From: Candidatus Saccharimonadota bacterium
GTDB lineage: Bacteria; Patescibacteriota; Saccharimonadia; Saccharimonadales; Saccharimonadaceae
Direction: 5' to 3'
Assembly: GCA_017480095.1 (NCBI GenBank)
Contig: JAFVBG010000002.1
Coordinates: forward strand, 191,728-255,727
DNA length: 64,000 bases
Positions 8,762 to 16,867 of this stretch are shown piece by piece (the first letter of the stretch is position 1; every line of letters starts with the position of its first letter). The translations under genes and the position numbers were made by a program. The notes beneath the pieces were generated by a model. That model was not told the DNA's origin. It ran no database searches and worked only from the letters and a program-made list of their open reading frames with translations.

Positions 8762-9334
8762 TTAGATTACCACCTTTCCAGAGATAGTCCCCTCTTTATC
8801 TCCTGATGTTATTTGGATAGAAATGTCCCAGGTGCCTTTTCCTAGTTTAGAAACTGGAATGTCGAAGCCCTGGCAGGTACTAGTGGAAGCAGCGTCGGCA
8901 ATATTAACCGCGTCAGTATAATTTTTCGCACCAGAAGTCATGGTGAGGTTACAAGAGCCGCCAGAAAGATACTGGTCGATATTGACACGAATGATTGCTT
9001 TATCCCCACTAACATCGGCACGAGTAAGAACGCCGGTAATCACGGCAGACTTATTTGGGTCAGTGCCTTCATTTTGCGGGATGTCTTTCGGATTTTCGAC
9101 GTTGACTGGTTCGGTCGTCGGGGTGACATCTGTCGCGGTTTGCTTATCAGAATCGTTTTTAGCGGTTTGAACTTCCGAGGGGGTAGGAGCTTCTTCAACT
9201 TTTGGCTCATCTTTGCGGATACGGAAATACCAGACGGCATAGGCGGCTCCACCCAGTAGGATTAGACAGAGTAAGACCTTGATGCAAGCTTTGATATGTT
9301 TGTTGCGCCGATGTTTCGATACATAACTAGCCAT
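8762..9334 (-). CDS. membrane-anchored protein with extracellular beta domain
   Basis: 190 residues: a basic N-terminus (KHRRNKHIK), one membrane helix (residues 18-37), a Pro/Glu/Asp/Thr-rich linker (40-95), then a compact C-terminal domain with paired cysteines (GSCNLTM..TSTCQGF) that looks Ig-like. No family recognised. It precedes the LGFP protein by 3 nt and is probably co-transcribed with it. A TACAAT box ends 6 nt before the ATG. Confidence 0.7.
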   Translation of the reverse strand: MASYVSKHRRNKHIKACIKVLLCLILLGGAAYAVWYFRIRKDEPKVEEAPTPSEVQTAKNDSDKQTATDVTPTTEPVNVENPKDIPQNEGTDPNKSAVITGVLTRADVSGDKAIIRVNIDQYLSGGSCNLTMTSGAKNYTDAVNIADAASTSTCQGFDIPVSKLGKGTWDISIQITSGDKEGTISGKVVI

Positions 9335-9340
9335 AATACT

Positions 9341-9346
9341 ATTGTA
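9341..9346 (-). promoter_or_regulatory. -10 box, leaderless, for the anchored protein/LGFP operon
   Basis: TGTTACAAT context on the minus strand; TACAAT ends 6 nt before the ATG at 9334. Confidence 0.5.
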
Positions 9347-9411
9347 ACATAGGTCGAGGGATTTTGGAAATGGTCGTACTCGACTGATTCTAGAAGAATA
9401 GTCGTATCGAG

Positions 9412-10419
9412 TTAGTTTTTGAACAGCCCAAGATGGCGACCGCCATCATAAATCATGGTCGGGATACCTTTTGGCTTGATTTCGTTATCCACGATTTCAC
9501 GGTTGCGTTCGATAGTTTGCTTCACCTCATCGGAGTCAGCTTTTTTGATAATCTCTTTCGCCTGGTCTTTCCCCACCCATGCTTCTAGCCAGCCGTCCAG
9601 TAGCTCTTTGGCCTTTTCATGGGAAGCACTATTCATGACAGACTGATAATTTATATTATTCTCATCACCTTCAGTAAATATTTTTTCGATAATCTTACTA
9701 GCCACAGTCTGATCCGCAGCGTAGATGTAGCGCGTGATTAATTCCGAGTTGGCAAAACGGTAAGAGCCATCTGAGTTTCTAATCGGATAAATCACGACTC
9801 TCAACTGGTGATTTTCTAGGAATGACCCCGTCTGCATGTTCTTAAATGACTGGCGGCAGACCGAACAACCGGGGTCGATAATCGAGAGGGCGAGGTTTTC
9901 CGAATTTTCTGTGCCAAGAGTGTAAGCTGGGGTTAAATTATAGTCGTTAACGTTCCAAGTTTTTAAGCGTTCTGGAATCGCCCCGATAATCTCGCCCCAT
10001 TCTTCAAACCAGTTCAGACCCTCCTCGTCCAAGGCGCAAGAGTCAGCACCAAGTGCACAGTTGGCTGGCTGGGAGACGTTGCACGTGCCGAGTGTCCAGA
10101 GAGCCAGCCCCGCTTTCGCGCCTTCGATTATAGACCAAACCGTAACGATAACCACGAGAACACTGGCAGCCTCGATAGTGATTGAAAGTGGCTTGACCCA
10201 CTCTGGCTTTTTCAGGATGACTTTCTTCAAAATCGAAGTCTTAACGTCGTCGGCGAAATTTGTGTCGCATTTTTGGAGTGTGACCCGCTTTGAGAAACAA
10301 TACCAGGATTTCTTCAGAACTTTGAGATATTTACGGCCAAGCGTACGATTAAAAATACTTAAGAAAGCGACAACAATGCCGACCAAAATCAAGATGATAA
10401 ACGCAGCGATACAGACCAT
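9412..10419 (-). CDS. DsbA-like membrane thiol oxidoreductase
   Basis: 335 residues. There are two hydrophobic segments (about 4-22 and 80-98), so the C-terminal domain is probably outside the membrane. That domain carries a thioredoxin-like active site CSVC (185-188, in DPGCSVCRQSF) and a cis-Pro loop candidate (KGIPTMIYDG) near the end, as in DsbA/DsbG. Extra cysteines lie between the second helix and the active site (GTCN, NCALGADSCAL). It would introduce or repair disulfides in exported proteins; several secreted proteins in this window contain paired Cys. TATAAT lies 7 nt before the ATG. Confidence 0.75.
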   Translation of the reverse strand: MVCIAAFIILILVGIVVAFLSIFNRTLGRKYLKVLKKSWYCFSKRVTLQKCDTNFADDVKTSILKKVILKKPEWVKPLSITIEAASVLVVIVTVWSIIEGAKAGLALWTLGTCNVSQPANCALGADSCALDEEGLNWFEEWGEIIGAIPERLKTWNVNDYNLTPAYTLGTENSENLALSIIDPGCSVCRQSFKNMQTGSFLENHQLRVVIYPIRNSDGSYRFANSELITRYIYAADQTVASKIIEKIFTEGDENNINYQSVMNSASHEKAKELLDGWLEAWVGKDQAKEIIKKADSDEVKQTIERNREIVDNEIKPKGIPTMIYDGGRHLGLFKN

Positions 10420-10426
10420 ATGTTAT

Positions 10427-10432
10427 ATTATA
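10427..10432 (-). promoter_or_regulatory. -10 box of the DsbA-like gene, leaderless
   Basis: AGTATAAT on the minus strand, 7 nt before the ATG at 10419, in the 13-nt gap after the upstream gene. Confidence 0.5.
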
Positions 10433-11713
10433 CTATATTTTAGAGAGCATGGCGATAACTTTATTAATGTCTTCAGGTGTATTATGATAACCGAGCGAAA
10501 AACGAATCAGAGGTGGGTAATGCCGAACGTGATCAAGATAATCATGTACACAGAAGTAGCCCGTGCGCGCCATGATTCCCTCCTCGCCAAGAGCGGCGCC
10601 GAGTAAATGCGAGTCGAGACCATCAATATAAAACGACATGGTCGGGTTAGGCTGAGACGGGGCGATTTTTTCGCCAAATAGTCCGCTTGATTTCTTACTA
10701 CCCTCAAGAGCGGCGGCAACCTCGGCGTTCAAAAGATGAACCTTCGGATGCTTGTCTAGGGCTTCATAGAGACGACGAGAATTCTCCTCAAGCCGGGCGT
10801 GCGCCTCTTTTGGTAGATTTTCTAGCCAATCGAGCGCAGCTCCGAGAGCGATAATCTCGCCCCAAGCTTGCAGACCAGACTCAAACTTCGTATGGGCATG
10901 ATCCTTATTCTCGCTAGAGAGCAAAAACTTATCCTTAAAGACATCATCCACCATGCCACCACCGACAAACGTGGATTTAATATATGGTATCAAATTGCGT
11001 TTGACAATCATCCCCCCCAGAGATGGGGCATACATTTTGTGCGCCGAAAAACAAATTGCATCTACATCGACTTTATGTAAAATGTCCGCCGAGTGCGCCA
11101 TGGCCTGAGCTGCATCAATGATGAGAAGACCCTGGTTTTTATGCACTAATTTCGCCAATTCCCTAATGTTGATAAGTTTACGCCCGTCGAAATTAGAAGC
11201 AGCATTCACCACGACGACGGCATGGTCAAAAACATCTCGGTTAAAAGTCGGGGTCTCCACGAGGTCTGGACGGTCAACCTCGGAGGAGTCTAGCGGCAAA
11301 GAGCCGTCTCGGTTACGCGGAAGTATCAGCCGAGGAATATTATGAGTTTCAGCAAAAGTCATCGTGGATAGAAACGGTGAGTTATGTTCAATATCACTAG
11401 TAATTACCCGCTTGATGCCAAGTTTCGCCGCATCGAGTTGCGAGAGAATTAGATTCAAACCATAAGTCGTATTCAAAGTAAAGCTAACAAAGTATTCATG
11501 CGAGCTAAGCTTGAGGTATTTTAGCACTTTACGGCGAGTAGCCTCGACTTTTTCGTCTGTCTCGACTCCCCAAGCGTATTTCACTCGTTCGCCACAGGAG
11601 TTATGCTGTTCATAATAATTTTTCAAAGCATCTAAGACTAGGCGAGGACGGAGAGATTGACAGGCGGAGTCGAGATAAACGTGGTCTGGGGTAAGATAAT
11701 CAAAGTCGTTCAT
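10433..11713 (-). CDS. class V aminotransferase, cysteine desulfurase-like
   Basis: 426 residues with the PLP-enzyme fold of the SufS/CsdA group. It has an N-terminal YLDSACQS segment, the His of the SDIEHNSPF motif, the DAAQAMAH cofactor-binding stretch, the Schiff-base lysine in CFSAHKMYAPSLGG, and a late Cys in ARTGYFCVHDYL at the place of the catalytic Cys. Such enzymes deliver sulfur from cysteine, for example for tRNA thiolation or Fe-S clusters; no suf/isc partner is visible here. Its start overlaps the stop of the LexA-like gene (TAATG), so translation is coupled to that regulator. Confidence 0.8.
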   Translation of the reverse strand: MNDFDYLTPDHVYLDSACQSLRPRLVLDALKNYYEQHNSCGERVKYAWGVETDEKVEATRRKVLKYLKLSSHEYFVSFTLNTTYGLNLILSQLDAAKLGIKRVITSDIEHNSPFLSTMTFAETHNIPRLILPRNRDGSLPLDSSEVDRPDLVETPTFNRDVFDHAVVVVNAASNFDGRKLINIRELAKLVHKNQGLLIIDAAQAMAHSADILHKVDVDAICFSAHKMYAPSLGGMIVKRNLIPYIKSTFVGGGMVDDVFKDKFLLSSENKDHAHTKFESGLQAWGEIIALGAALDWLENLPKEAHARLEENSRRLYEALDKHPKVHLLNAEVAAALEGSKKSSGLFGEKIAPSQPNPTMSFYIDGLDSHLLGAALGEEGIMARTGYFCVHDYLDHVRHYPPLIRFSLGYHNTPEDINKVIAMLSKI

Positions 11714-12060
11714 TATTCGCTCTCCAAGTCTAAGTCTAAAATTTGGGCAGCTTTTTTGATAGTCTCTACGTCGGCTTTACGAGATTCGTCCAGCGAGAGC
11801 TCCATAAGCTTATTACGGAAAAGATTGACTGTCTCGGTATGCTTAATATCGACCACTTCAAGCGAGCGAGCGGAGCCAGCTTCGCCTTTTTTCAAAGCTC
11901 CGAGTGCTACTAAGTTATTGATGTGTTCCGCTACCGAAGCCACGCTAGATAAACCAAGTCCAGAACAAATGTCGCGATAGGAGGGTGCAACCCCCTTTTC
12001 CTTGATAAACTCATCGACAAAGTTATAGACCGCGAGTTGTTTTTTGGTTAATCTAGCCAT
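11713..12060 (-). CDS. LexA-like winged-helix DNA-binding protein without peptidase domain
   Basis: 115 residues. The first 70 match the LexA N-terminal winged helix: LTKKQLAVYNFVDEFI, APSYRDICSGLGLSS as recognition helix region, and a wing ending SARSLEV. The S24 self-cleavage domain with its Ser/Lys dyad is absent; only a 45-residue charged helical tail follows. It can therefore bind DNA but not autoproteolyse. It shares a divergent promoter region with the LCP gene and is coupled to the aminotransferase gene. RBS AAGGAG upstream. Confidence 0.75.
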   Translation of the reverse strand: MARLTKKQLAVYNFVDEFIKEKGVAPSYRDICSGLGLSSVASVAEHINNLVALGALKKGEAGSARSLEVVDIKHTETVNLFRNKLMELSLDESRKADVETIKKAAQILDLDLESE

Positions 12061-12101
12061 TAAATTCTCCTTATGCTATGGGCATTTAGCGTAATCTGTG
12101 A

Positions 12102-12113
12102 TACAATTATACT
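12102..12113 (+). promoter_or_regulatory. overlapping divergent -10 boxes (LCP gene / LexA-like gene)
   Basis: On the plus strand TGTGATACAAT ends 10 nt before the LCP ATG at 12118. On the minus strand TATAAT (12106-12111) serves the LexA-like gene with a ~46-nt leader. The boxes overlap, so the two promoters should compete. Confidence 0.5.
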
Positions 12114-12117
12114 ACAG

Positions 12118-14151
12118 ATGGCTGAAAAAAATAAGACTATCGATGGCATGGCCGTGAGGATGACCCCGGTAAGACGCAGAAGTTCAGGGATTGACGGCTT
12201 AAAACCCGCGACGGGGACTAAAACCACCGTCTCGCGCGAGGTGCGTATGCGCCAGGCCGAAAAAGTCTTACGTGAACGTGAGGCGAGAGAGCGTGCTGTA
12301 CGTGAAGCCCGCCTAAGGACAGCCAGGATTAAAGCTGCACAGATGAAAACAGCCGATGATACTTCTATCCGTCCAGCCCCGAAAGTTACTCGTAATAATG
12401 TTTATTCTGATTCTACCAGTATGGCTGCGCGCCGAGCGGCGGCAGCAAGGTTAGCCATACGCACACGAGCCAATACCCCTAGACCAATAACCCGACCAGT
12501 CACTTCTGCGACTACTACATCAGACAATGTTAGGCGCAAGACATCTACTCCAACAGTTATTATGCCCGAAGAATCCCCACGGAGAGTACCTACTCAGCAA
12601 ACAGAGCGACCAGCAGTAGTTTCTGGAACGCGAACGGCGAGGACTGCGACGATCTCAGAAAAAGAGACCGAGAAGATCAACCGAGAGGAAGGACGTTTGG
12701 CAAGAGTAGATTCTATCGATGAGTTTTTGGGGCCAGTAAATGCTTTTGACGACATCGACGAGAAGCCGCGGAAGAAAATTGTAAGGAAAAACCCAAGAAA
12801 GATGGAAGAAGAACTAGAATTAGAGAAACCAAAGAAGAAAAAGAAAGGGTTTTTAAAGTGGTTTCGGAGATTATTTATCCTCCTAATCCTTGGCGGCATA
12901 GGATTTGGCTTGGCTTGGAGCAATGGTCTAATTGCTAAGCTTACTGGTGGCCAGTCTGGGATTTTTGATGCAATCGGAGCCGTTTTTAATCCCGATGTCG
13001 AGCTAAAGAAGGGCGAGAATGGGCGCACGAATGTTTTAGTATTTGGTACTTCGGGCTACGAAATGGAAGGTAGTGGCCATGATGGCGCACAGTTGACCGA
13101 CTCCATTATGTTAGTATCTTTCGACAAGGAGAGTGACGACGTGGCGATGGTAAATCTACCTCGCGACCTCTACGTAGGCGGAACTTGCACCAGTACGGGC
13201 AAAGTAAACGAAGTCTATTGGTGTGCTAATACCGACGACAAGAATGAAGCAGGTGGGGCCAAAGCTCTGCAAGACACCGTAGCAAAGATTCTGGGAGTAG
13301 AGACCCAGTATTACGTCCATATCAACTGGGGTGCGCTGGTGCAGATTGTCGATGCACTCGGTGGCGTGACGGTAACTTTGGACGAAAACATTAACGACAG
13401 CTGGACAAAAACTTACATCAAAGCTGGCGAGCCGACAAAGCTCAACGGCGAGCAGGCGCTTGGCCTAGCGAGGGCGCGACATGGGACAGAACAGGGGGAT
13501 TTTTCGCGTGGAGCGAGCCAGCAGAAGCTCCTCATCGCCCTACAACAGCGCATACTTGAGGAAAAAGTGGATGTCGGGCAAGCGCTAGCCTTAGTAAATG
13601 CTGTCGGGGATAATCTGCGTACGAATTTCACACTCGAAGAAATTAAGTCGATGGTGCACCTAGCGTCCGATGTGAATATTTCTAATATGCGTCAAGTAGC
13701 CCTGACTAATCCAGAGACGAACACTTATTATGTCACCAATACTACCATGCCTGTTGGGGGATACGATATTTCCTTTGTCGTGCCGAGTGCTGGGACAACA
13801 AATTACACTCAAATCAAAAAGTTTATTGCCAAAGAGTTTTCAACCGATCTTGCCACGCGCGAAGGGGCTAATCTTCTAGTCTTAAATGGCACTGGTGTAC
13901 CTGGCACGGCGAGCAAAGAGCGTGATTCCCTCGAAGCCAGTGGTTTCACCGTGGGGGCGATTGATGATGCGCCAGACGGAGAATATCCAGCCAAGTATTA
14001 TATCTACGATGTCACAGCCAAGTGCCCAGGAACTTTAGCATCGCTCCAGAAGAAGTATGACGTCGAAGCCTCCGCCATCGAGACTCTACCAGAAGGCATC
14101 CAGGCGCAAGGGTTTGATTTTGTGATTATAGTTGGTTCGCAAGGCGAATAA
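12118..14151 (+). CDS. LytR-CpsA-Psr (LCP) family glycopolymer transferase
   Basis: 677 residues from the ATG at 12118; an ORF from 12073 exists, but the promoter overlaps that extension. The layout is a long cytoplasmic Arg/Ala-rich region (about 1-250), one membrane helix (LFILLILGGIGFGLAW), the LCP catalytic domain (TDSIMLVSFD, VNLPRDLYV, GEQALGLARARHG with its conserved Arg residues), and a LytR_C domain (LLVLNGTGVPG). LCP enzymes attach undecaprenol-linked glycopolymers to peptidoglycan, so it is a likely acceptor for the glycan made by the 1-7 kb cluster. The basic N-terminal tail is unusually long. The 3' end overlaps the convergent gene by 26 nt. Confidence 0.88.
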   Translation: MAEKNKTIDGMAVRMTPVRRRSSGIDGLKPATGTKTTVSREVRMRQAEKVLREREARERAVREARLRTARIKAAQMKTADDTSIRPAPKVTRNNVYSDSTSMAARRAAAARLAIRTRANTPRPITRPVTSATTTSDNVRRKTSTPTVIMPEESPRRVPTQQTERPAVVSGTRTARTATISEKETEKINREEGRLARVDSIDEFLGPVNAFDDIDEKPRKKIVRKNPRKMEEELELEKPKKKKKGFLKWFRRLFILLILGGIGFGLAWSNGLIAKLTGGQSGIFDAIGAVFNPDVELKKGENGRTNVLVFGTSGYEMEGSGHDGAQLTDSIMLVSFDKESDDVAMVNLPRDLYVGGTCTSTGKVNEVYWCANTDDKNEAGGAKALQDTVAKILGVETQYYVHINWGALVQIVDALGGVTVTLDENINDSWTKTYIKAGEPTKLNGEQALGLARARHGTEQGDFSRGASQQKLLIALQQRILEEKVDVGQALALVNAVGDNLRTNFTLEEIKSMVHLASDVNISNMRQVALTNPETNTYYVTNTTMPVGGYDISFVVPSAGTTNYTQIKKFIAKEFSTDLATREGANLLVLNGTGVPGTASKERDSLEASGFTVGAIDDAPDGEYPAKYYIYDVTAKCPGTLASLQKKYDVEASAIETLPEGIQAQGFDFVIIVGSQGE

Positions 14152-14842
14152 TTTCAATATCAACACCTGGCGTATTATAGATATTCAGAATAGGTGATGG
14201 GTTGGAAATCGGAGTCCATCTACTGGCTTCATCTTTTTTCAGAATTACGCGGTAGGTCTGGAGATTATAATGATCTTCTCGGCCAGTGGTGGTGCGAGCG
14301 AGAATGTAGTCGGCATTCTTGGCGTCTTCTACATCTTCGCCAGAGCTAGAGACGGCACGAATTTTGACAATCTGGAAGCTCTCGACGCGGGAGTAAGCTG
14401 TGCGCAGAGCGGTCGTAGGGTCTGATTCCCCGTTTACAATGTAGGCTGAGAGAAACGGATTAGCTGGAGAGGTAATATCAAGCGCATAATTGATCAAATC
14501 TACACCAAAAGAGGTGAGCTTGTTAATCGCACTATCGAGATAAGTCTCGGTAGTAGTAACTTTAAGCGTGAGCTTTTTCCCGGCATCCGAAAACTGATAA
14601 CCCAGAGTAAAAAGCGAGTTTTTGATTGGCAGGTGTTCGACGATAGGGTATTTTTCACGCTCCTTATTACCCTGTTCAACTAGCTCCGCCGCAGCATCTG
14701 CCGCCGTTCTTGGTTTTGGGACGACCGTATTGATAATGCCGCCAATAATTGCGATAATCACCAGCCCCAGAAAAATCACTAGCGCCCAGAATAACACCGT
14801 ACGGCGATTTTCAATCTGTTTTGGTGTGGCGTCCCCTGCCAT
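14126..14842 (-). CDS. single-pass membrane protein of unknown function, downstream of jag
   Basis: 238 residues: one helix (residues 16-41) followed by an extracytoplasmic domain of mixed charge. No family recognised. It starts 2 nt after the jag stop, so it is co-translated with jag and falls under the same CIRCE-linked promoter. The pairing with jag and yidC suggests a role in membrane or envelope biogenesis, but that is inference. Confidence 0.7.
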   Translation of the reverse strand: MAGDATPKQIENRRTVLFWALVIFLGLVIIAIIGGIINTVVPKPRTAADAAAELVEQGNKEREKYPIVEHLPIKNSLFTLGYQFSDAGKKLTLKVTTTETYLDSAINKLTSFGVDLINYALDITSPANPFLSAYIVNGESDPTTALRTAYSRVESFQIVKIRAVSSSGEDVEDAKNADYILARTTTGREDHYNLQTYRVILKKDEASRWTPISNPSPILNIYNTPGVDIEIIRLANQL

Positions 14843-14844
14843 TT

Positions 14845-15318
14845 CTATTCCCCGCTTGGAGTGTCGATTTTCTCAATTACGAGCTGGCGCTCTCGCCCTT
14901 CACCTTCGGAGTGAGTAGTAATATCAGAATAATCTTCGGCTAGCTTATGGACTACACGACGGTCGGCAGGGTTGAGATCAAGACGCATCGGTTGGCCAGT
15001 GCGGCGAACCTTCGCAATCCACTCCTCGGCGCGGTCGGCAATCCGCTCGGCGCGGGCGCGTTTGTAATCGGCAACATCCACGTTGACACGCGTAACTTCG
15101 GCGTTTTTGGCGGTCAAGGTAGCGGCGACAATATACTGGAGACTACGCAAGTTATCAGCATTCTTACCAATCAAGAGTGAGTTTAGACTAGTAGAAGGAA
15201 TGCTGAGCTGGATTACTTCCCCATCAAAAGTTGAGTCCACAGCCACATTGATACCAAAGAAAGAGAGTAGGTCTTCTAGGTATTTGGTGGCAAAACGGAT
15301 AGCTTCATCACGATTCAT
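14845..15318 (-). CDS. jag: RNA-binding protein Jag/KhpB (KH + R3H)
   Basis: 157 residues. A type II KH domain with GKNADNLRSLQYIV (the GxxG-type loop being IGKN) is followed by an R3H domain (NPADRRVVHKLAEDY, then SEGEGRERQLVI). The N-terminal Jag_N domain of Firmicute homologues is missing. In Gram-positives Jag/KhpB binds small RNAs and affects cell elongation and division, and it is usually encoded next to yidC, as here. AAGGAG precedes the ATG. A perfect CIRCE operator lies upstream. Confidence 0.92.
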   Translation of the reverse strand: MNRDEAIRFATKYLEDLLSFFGINVAVDSTFDGEVIQLSIPSTSLNSLLIGKNADNLRSLQYIVAATLTAKNAEVTRVNVDVADYKRARAERIADRAEEWIAKVRRTGQPMRLDLNPADRRVVHKLAEDYSDITTHSEGEGRERQLVIEKIDTPSGE

Positions 15319-15354
15319 GTTTATTATCTCCTTATATTATTAACGGGGTGAAAG

Positions 15355-15381
15355 TTAGCACTCTCATACCTAGAGTGCTAA
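15355..15381 (-). promoter_or_regulatory. CIRCE operator (HrcA site) upstream of jag
   Basis: TTAGCACTC - 9 nt - GAGTGCTAA, an exact match to the CIRCE consensus. It lies between yidC and jag and overlaps the yidC stop codon. HrcA is the known repressor for this site; hrcA is not in the window. Confidence 0.85.
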
Positions 15382-16403
15382 TGCTTATTTCTCTTACGGT
15401 CGTCTTTAGCGGAAATACGGGTAATCTTAGTGCCAGTTTTCTTATTTTCGATAACCTCGGCCTCTTTGACCTTCTTGAGTTCCTTCAGGATAGCGCGGTC
15501 AGCAGTATCATCGAGCTCATTGTCGACTTTACTCAAGACAATCTTCTGCTGGAAGTAGGTAATGAGGTTAGTAATCAGGTAATAGAAGACCAGAGCACCC
15601 GGCAGGTTAAACATAATCAGGAACATCATCACCGGCATCATGAAAGTCATCTGCTGGGAAGCAATGGCATTCAACTCGGCCTGATCTGGCTCCTTGCCAG
15701 ATTCGGCTTCTTTCATGAGCTGGCGGAAGGATTTTTTCTTGCCAGAGTTCGGCGAAGTCTGCTTCGCCATAAAGTATTGCATCACAGCGGCGCCCACCGC
15801 AAAGAGGAAGACGCAAATCGTGCTGATATTTAGGGTACCAGCAAAGACGGCGCTGGCGGTAGTATCAAGATTGACCTGCCCGAAGAGTTGAGGATGGAAG
15901 TCGTAGGTGGCTTCTTCCCCATCCGCCTTCTTTGCAAGGTATTCGTCCTGCTTGACCGAGAGGTCGTGAATACGGTCTAAGTTTTTAATCGGCTCATAAA
16001 CACAGTTGGAAATATTTGTATAGCCACAGGTGTCGGCATTTGGGCGTGGGTTGACCATCGCCGAAATCGCCATGAAGAGCGAAAGAAAGATTGGTAACTG
16101 GATGAAGAGCGTCAAGACCGAGCGAAACGGTTTGATATTGTTGCGCTTGTAGAGGTCGAGCATCTGGATGGACTCCATCTGCTTGTTACCATTGCAACGC
16201 TTGCGAATCTCGGCCAACTCTGGCTGAATCTTGCGCATGAGCTTCGTCTGATGTAGCTGGCGCTTGACCAGCGGCCACATACAGAACTTTACAATAATAG
16301 TGAAGAGTATAATCGCGAGACCAAAATCGCCTACAAGATTATAGATAAGGAAAAGGATGTTCACGATTGGGCGAACAATCACCGTATCAATTAACCAAAA
16401 CAT
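15378..16403 (-). CDS. yidC: membrane protein insertase YidC/OxaA
   Basis: 341 residues with the YidC core: FTIIVKFCMWPLVKRQLHQ at helix 1 and its cytoplasmic loop, QLPIFLSLFMAI, later helices with MTFMMPVMMFLIMFNLPGALVFYYLITN, and a basic C-terminal tail (KDDRKRNKH). It inserts and folds membrane proteins with or after SecYEG. It lacks the large periplasmic domain of Gram-negative YidC, as in Gram-positive forms. It is 10 nt downstream of rnpA, and TATAAT at 16413-16418 suggests an additional leaderless promoter. Confidence 0.95.
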   Translation of the reverse strand: MFWLIDTVIVRPIVNILFLIYNLVGDFGLAIILFTIIVKFCMWPLVKRQLHQTKLMRKIQPELAEIRKRCNGNKQMESIQMLDLYKRNNIKPFRSVLTLFIQLPIFLSLFMAISAMVNPRPNADTCGYTNISNCVYEPIKNLDRIHDLSVKQDEYLAKKADGEEATYDFHPQLFGQVNLDTTASAVFAGTLNISTICVFLFAVGAAVMQYFMAKQTSPNSGKKKSFRQLMKEAESGKEPDQAELNAIASQQMTFMMPVMMFLIMFNLPGALVFYYLITNLITYFQQKIVLSKVDNELDDTADRAILKELKKVKEAEVIENKKTGTKITRISAKDDRKRNKH

Positions 16404-16413
16404 AATACTATTA

Positions 16414-16758
16414 TTATATCATACTTTCTCGGATAAGAGAAGCAATTTGACTTTGAATCTTCTGAAACGGGCAGTCGAAAAAATCTTTTGAATAAATGAT
16501 GAAAACCATATCTTTGGGCACACGGAAGGCTTGTTCTGCCTTATAGAGACGAATCGCTTCGTAAACCCGACGGCGGATGCGATTGCGTACCACGGCACGC
16601 TTATCTACCTTCTTAGAGACTACAACCGCAAAGCGCTGGAAACCACGGGTATTTGGACAATGGACAAGAGAAATCTTGGCATGGCGAATAGTCTTGCCAT
16701 GAGCATAGACATATTTAACGCCGCCGCGCGAATGAAAGCGATACCTTCGAGATAACAT
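16414..16758 (-). CDS. rnpA: ribonuclease P protein component
   Basis: 114 residues. The RNR signature is clear (RAVVRNRIRRRVYEAIR near residue 60), preceded by VVVSKKVDKR. It binds RNase P RNA for 5' maturation of tRNAs. Order rnpA-yidC-jag is the usual one, but rpmH is separated from it here by two ABC genes. TATAAT at 16766-16771 lies 7 nt before the ATG, so it has its own probably leaderless promoter. Confidence 0.93.
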   Translation of the reverse strand: MLSRRYRFHSRGGVKYVYAHGKTIRHAKISLVHCPNTRGFQRFAVVVSKKVDKRAVVRNRIRRRVYEAIRLYKAEQAFRVPKDMVFIIYSKDFFDCPFQKIQSQIASLIRESMI

Positions 16759-16765
16759 ATACTAC

Positions 16766-16771
16766 ATTATA
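16766..16771 (-). promoter_or_regulatory. -10 box of rnpA, leaderless
   Basis: TATGATATAAT on the minus strand, 7 nt before the ATG at 16758, directly after the palindromic element that ends the ABC operon. Confidence 0.6.
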
Positions 16772-16775
16772 TCAT

Positions 16776-16867
16776 AAAACGGCGGGTCCTGCCACGCGCC
16801 TTCCCCAGTTTGTGCTAAAAAGCCGCTACAAACTGGGGATGCCCCAGCGCGTGTCACCCGCCGTTTT
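16776..16867 (-). repeat. palindromic element A; three-tier hairpin terminator
   Basis: Nested inverted repeats: outer AAAACGGCGGGT/ACCCGCCGTTTT (16776-16787/16856-16867), middle ACGCGC/GCGCGT, inner CCCCAGTTTGT/ACAAACTGGGG. The outer arm covers the last codons and stop of the ABC gene. It shares GGGTCCTGyC, GGGGrTGCCCC and ACCCG with the element at 29445-29570 inside a coding region. It probably terminates the ABC operon. Confidence 0.75.

Noticed and set aside
9378-9412. ACTCGA/TCGAGT hairpin after the DsbA-like gene
   Set aside because: A possible weak terminator, but the long mismatched loop and poor T-run gave too little support to list it.
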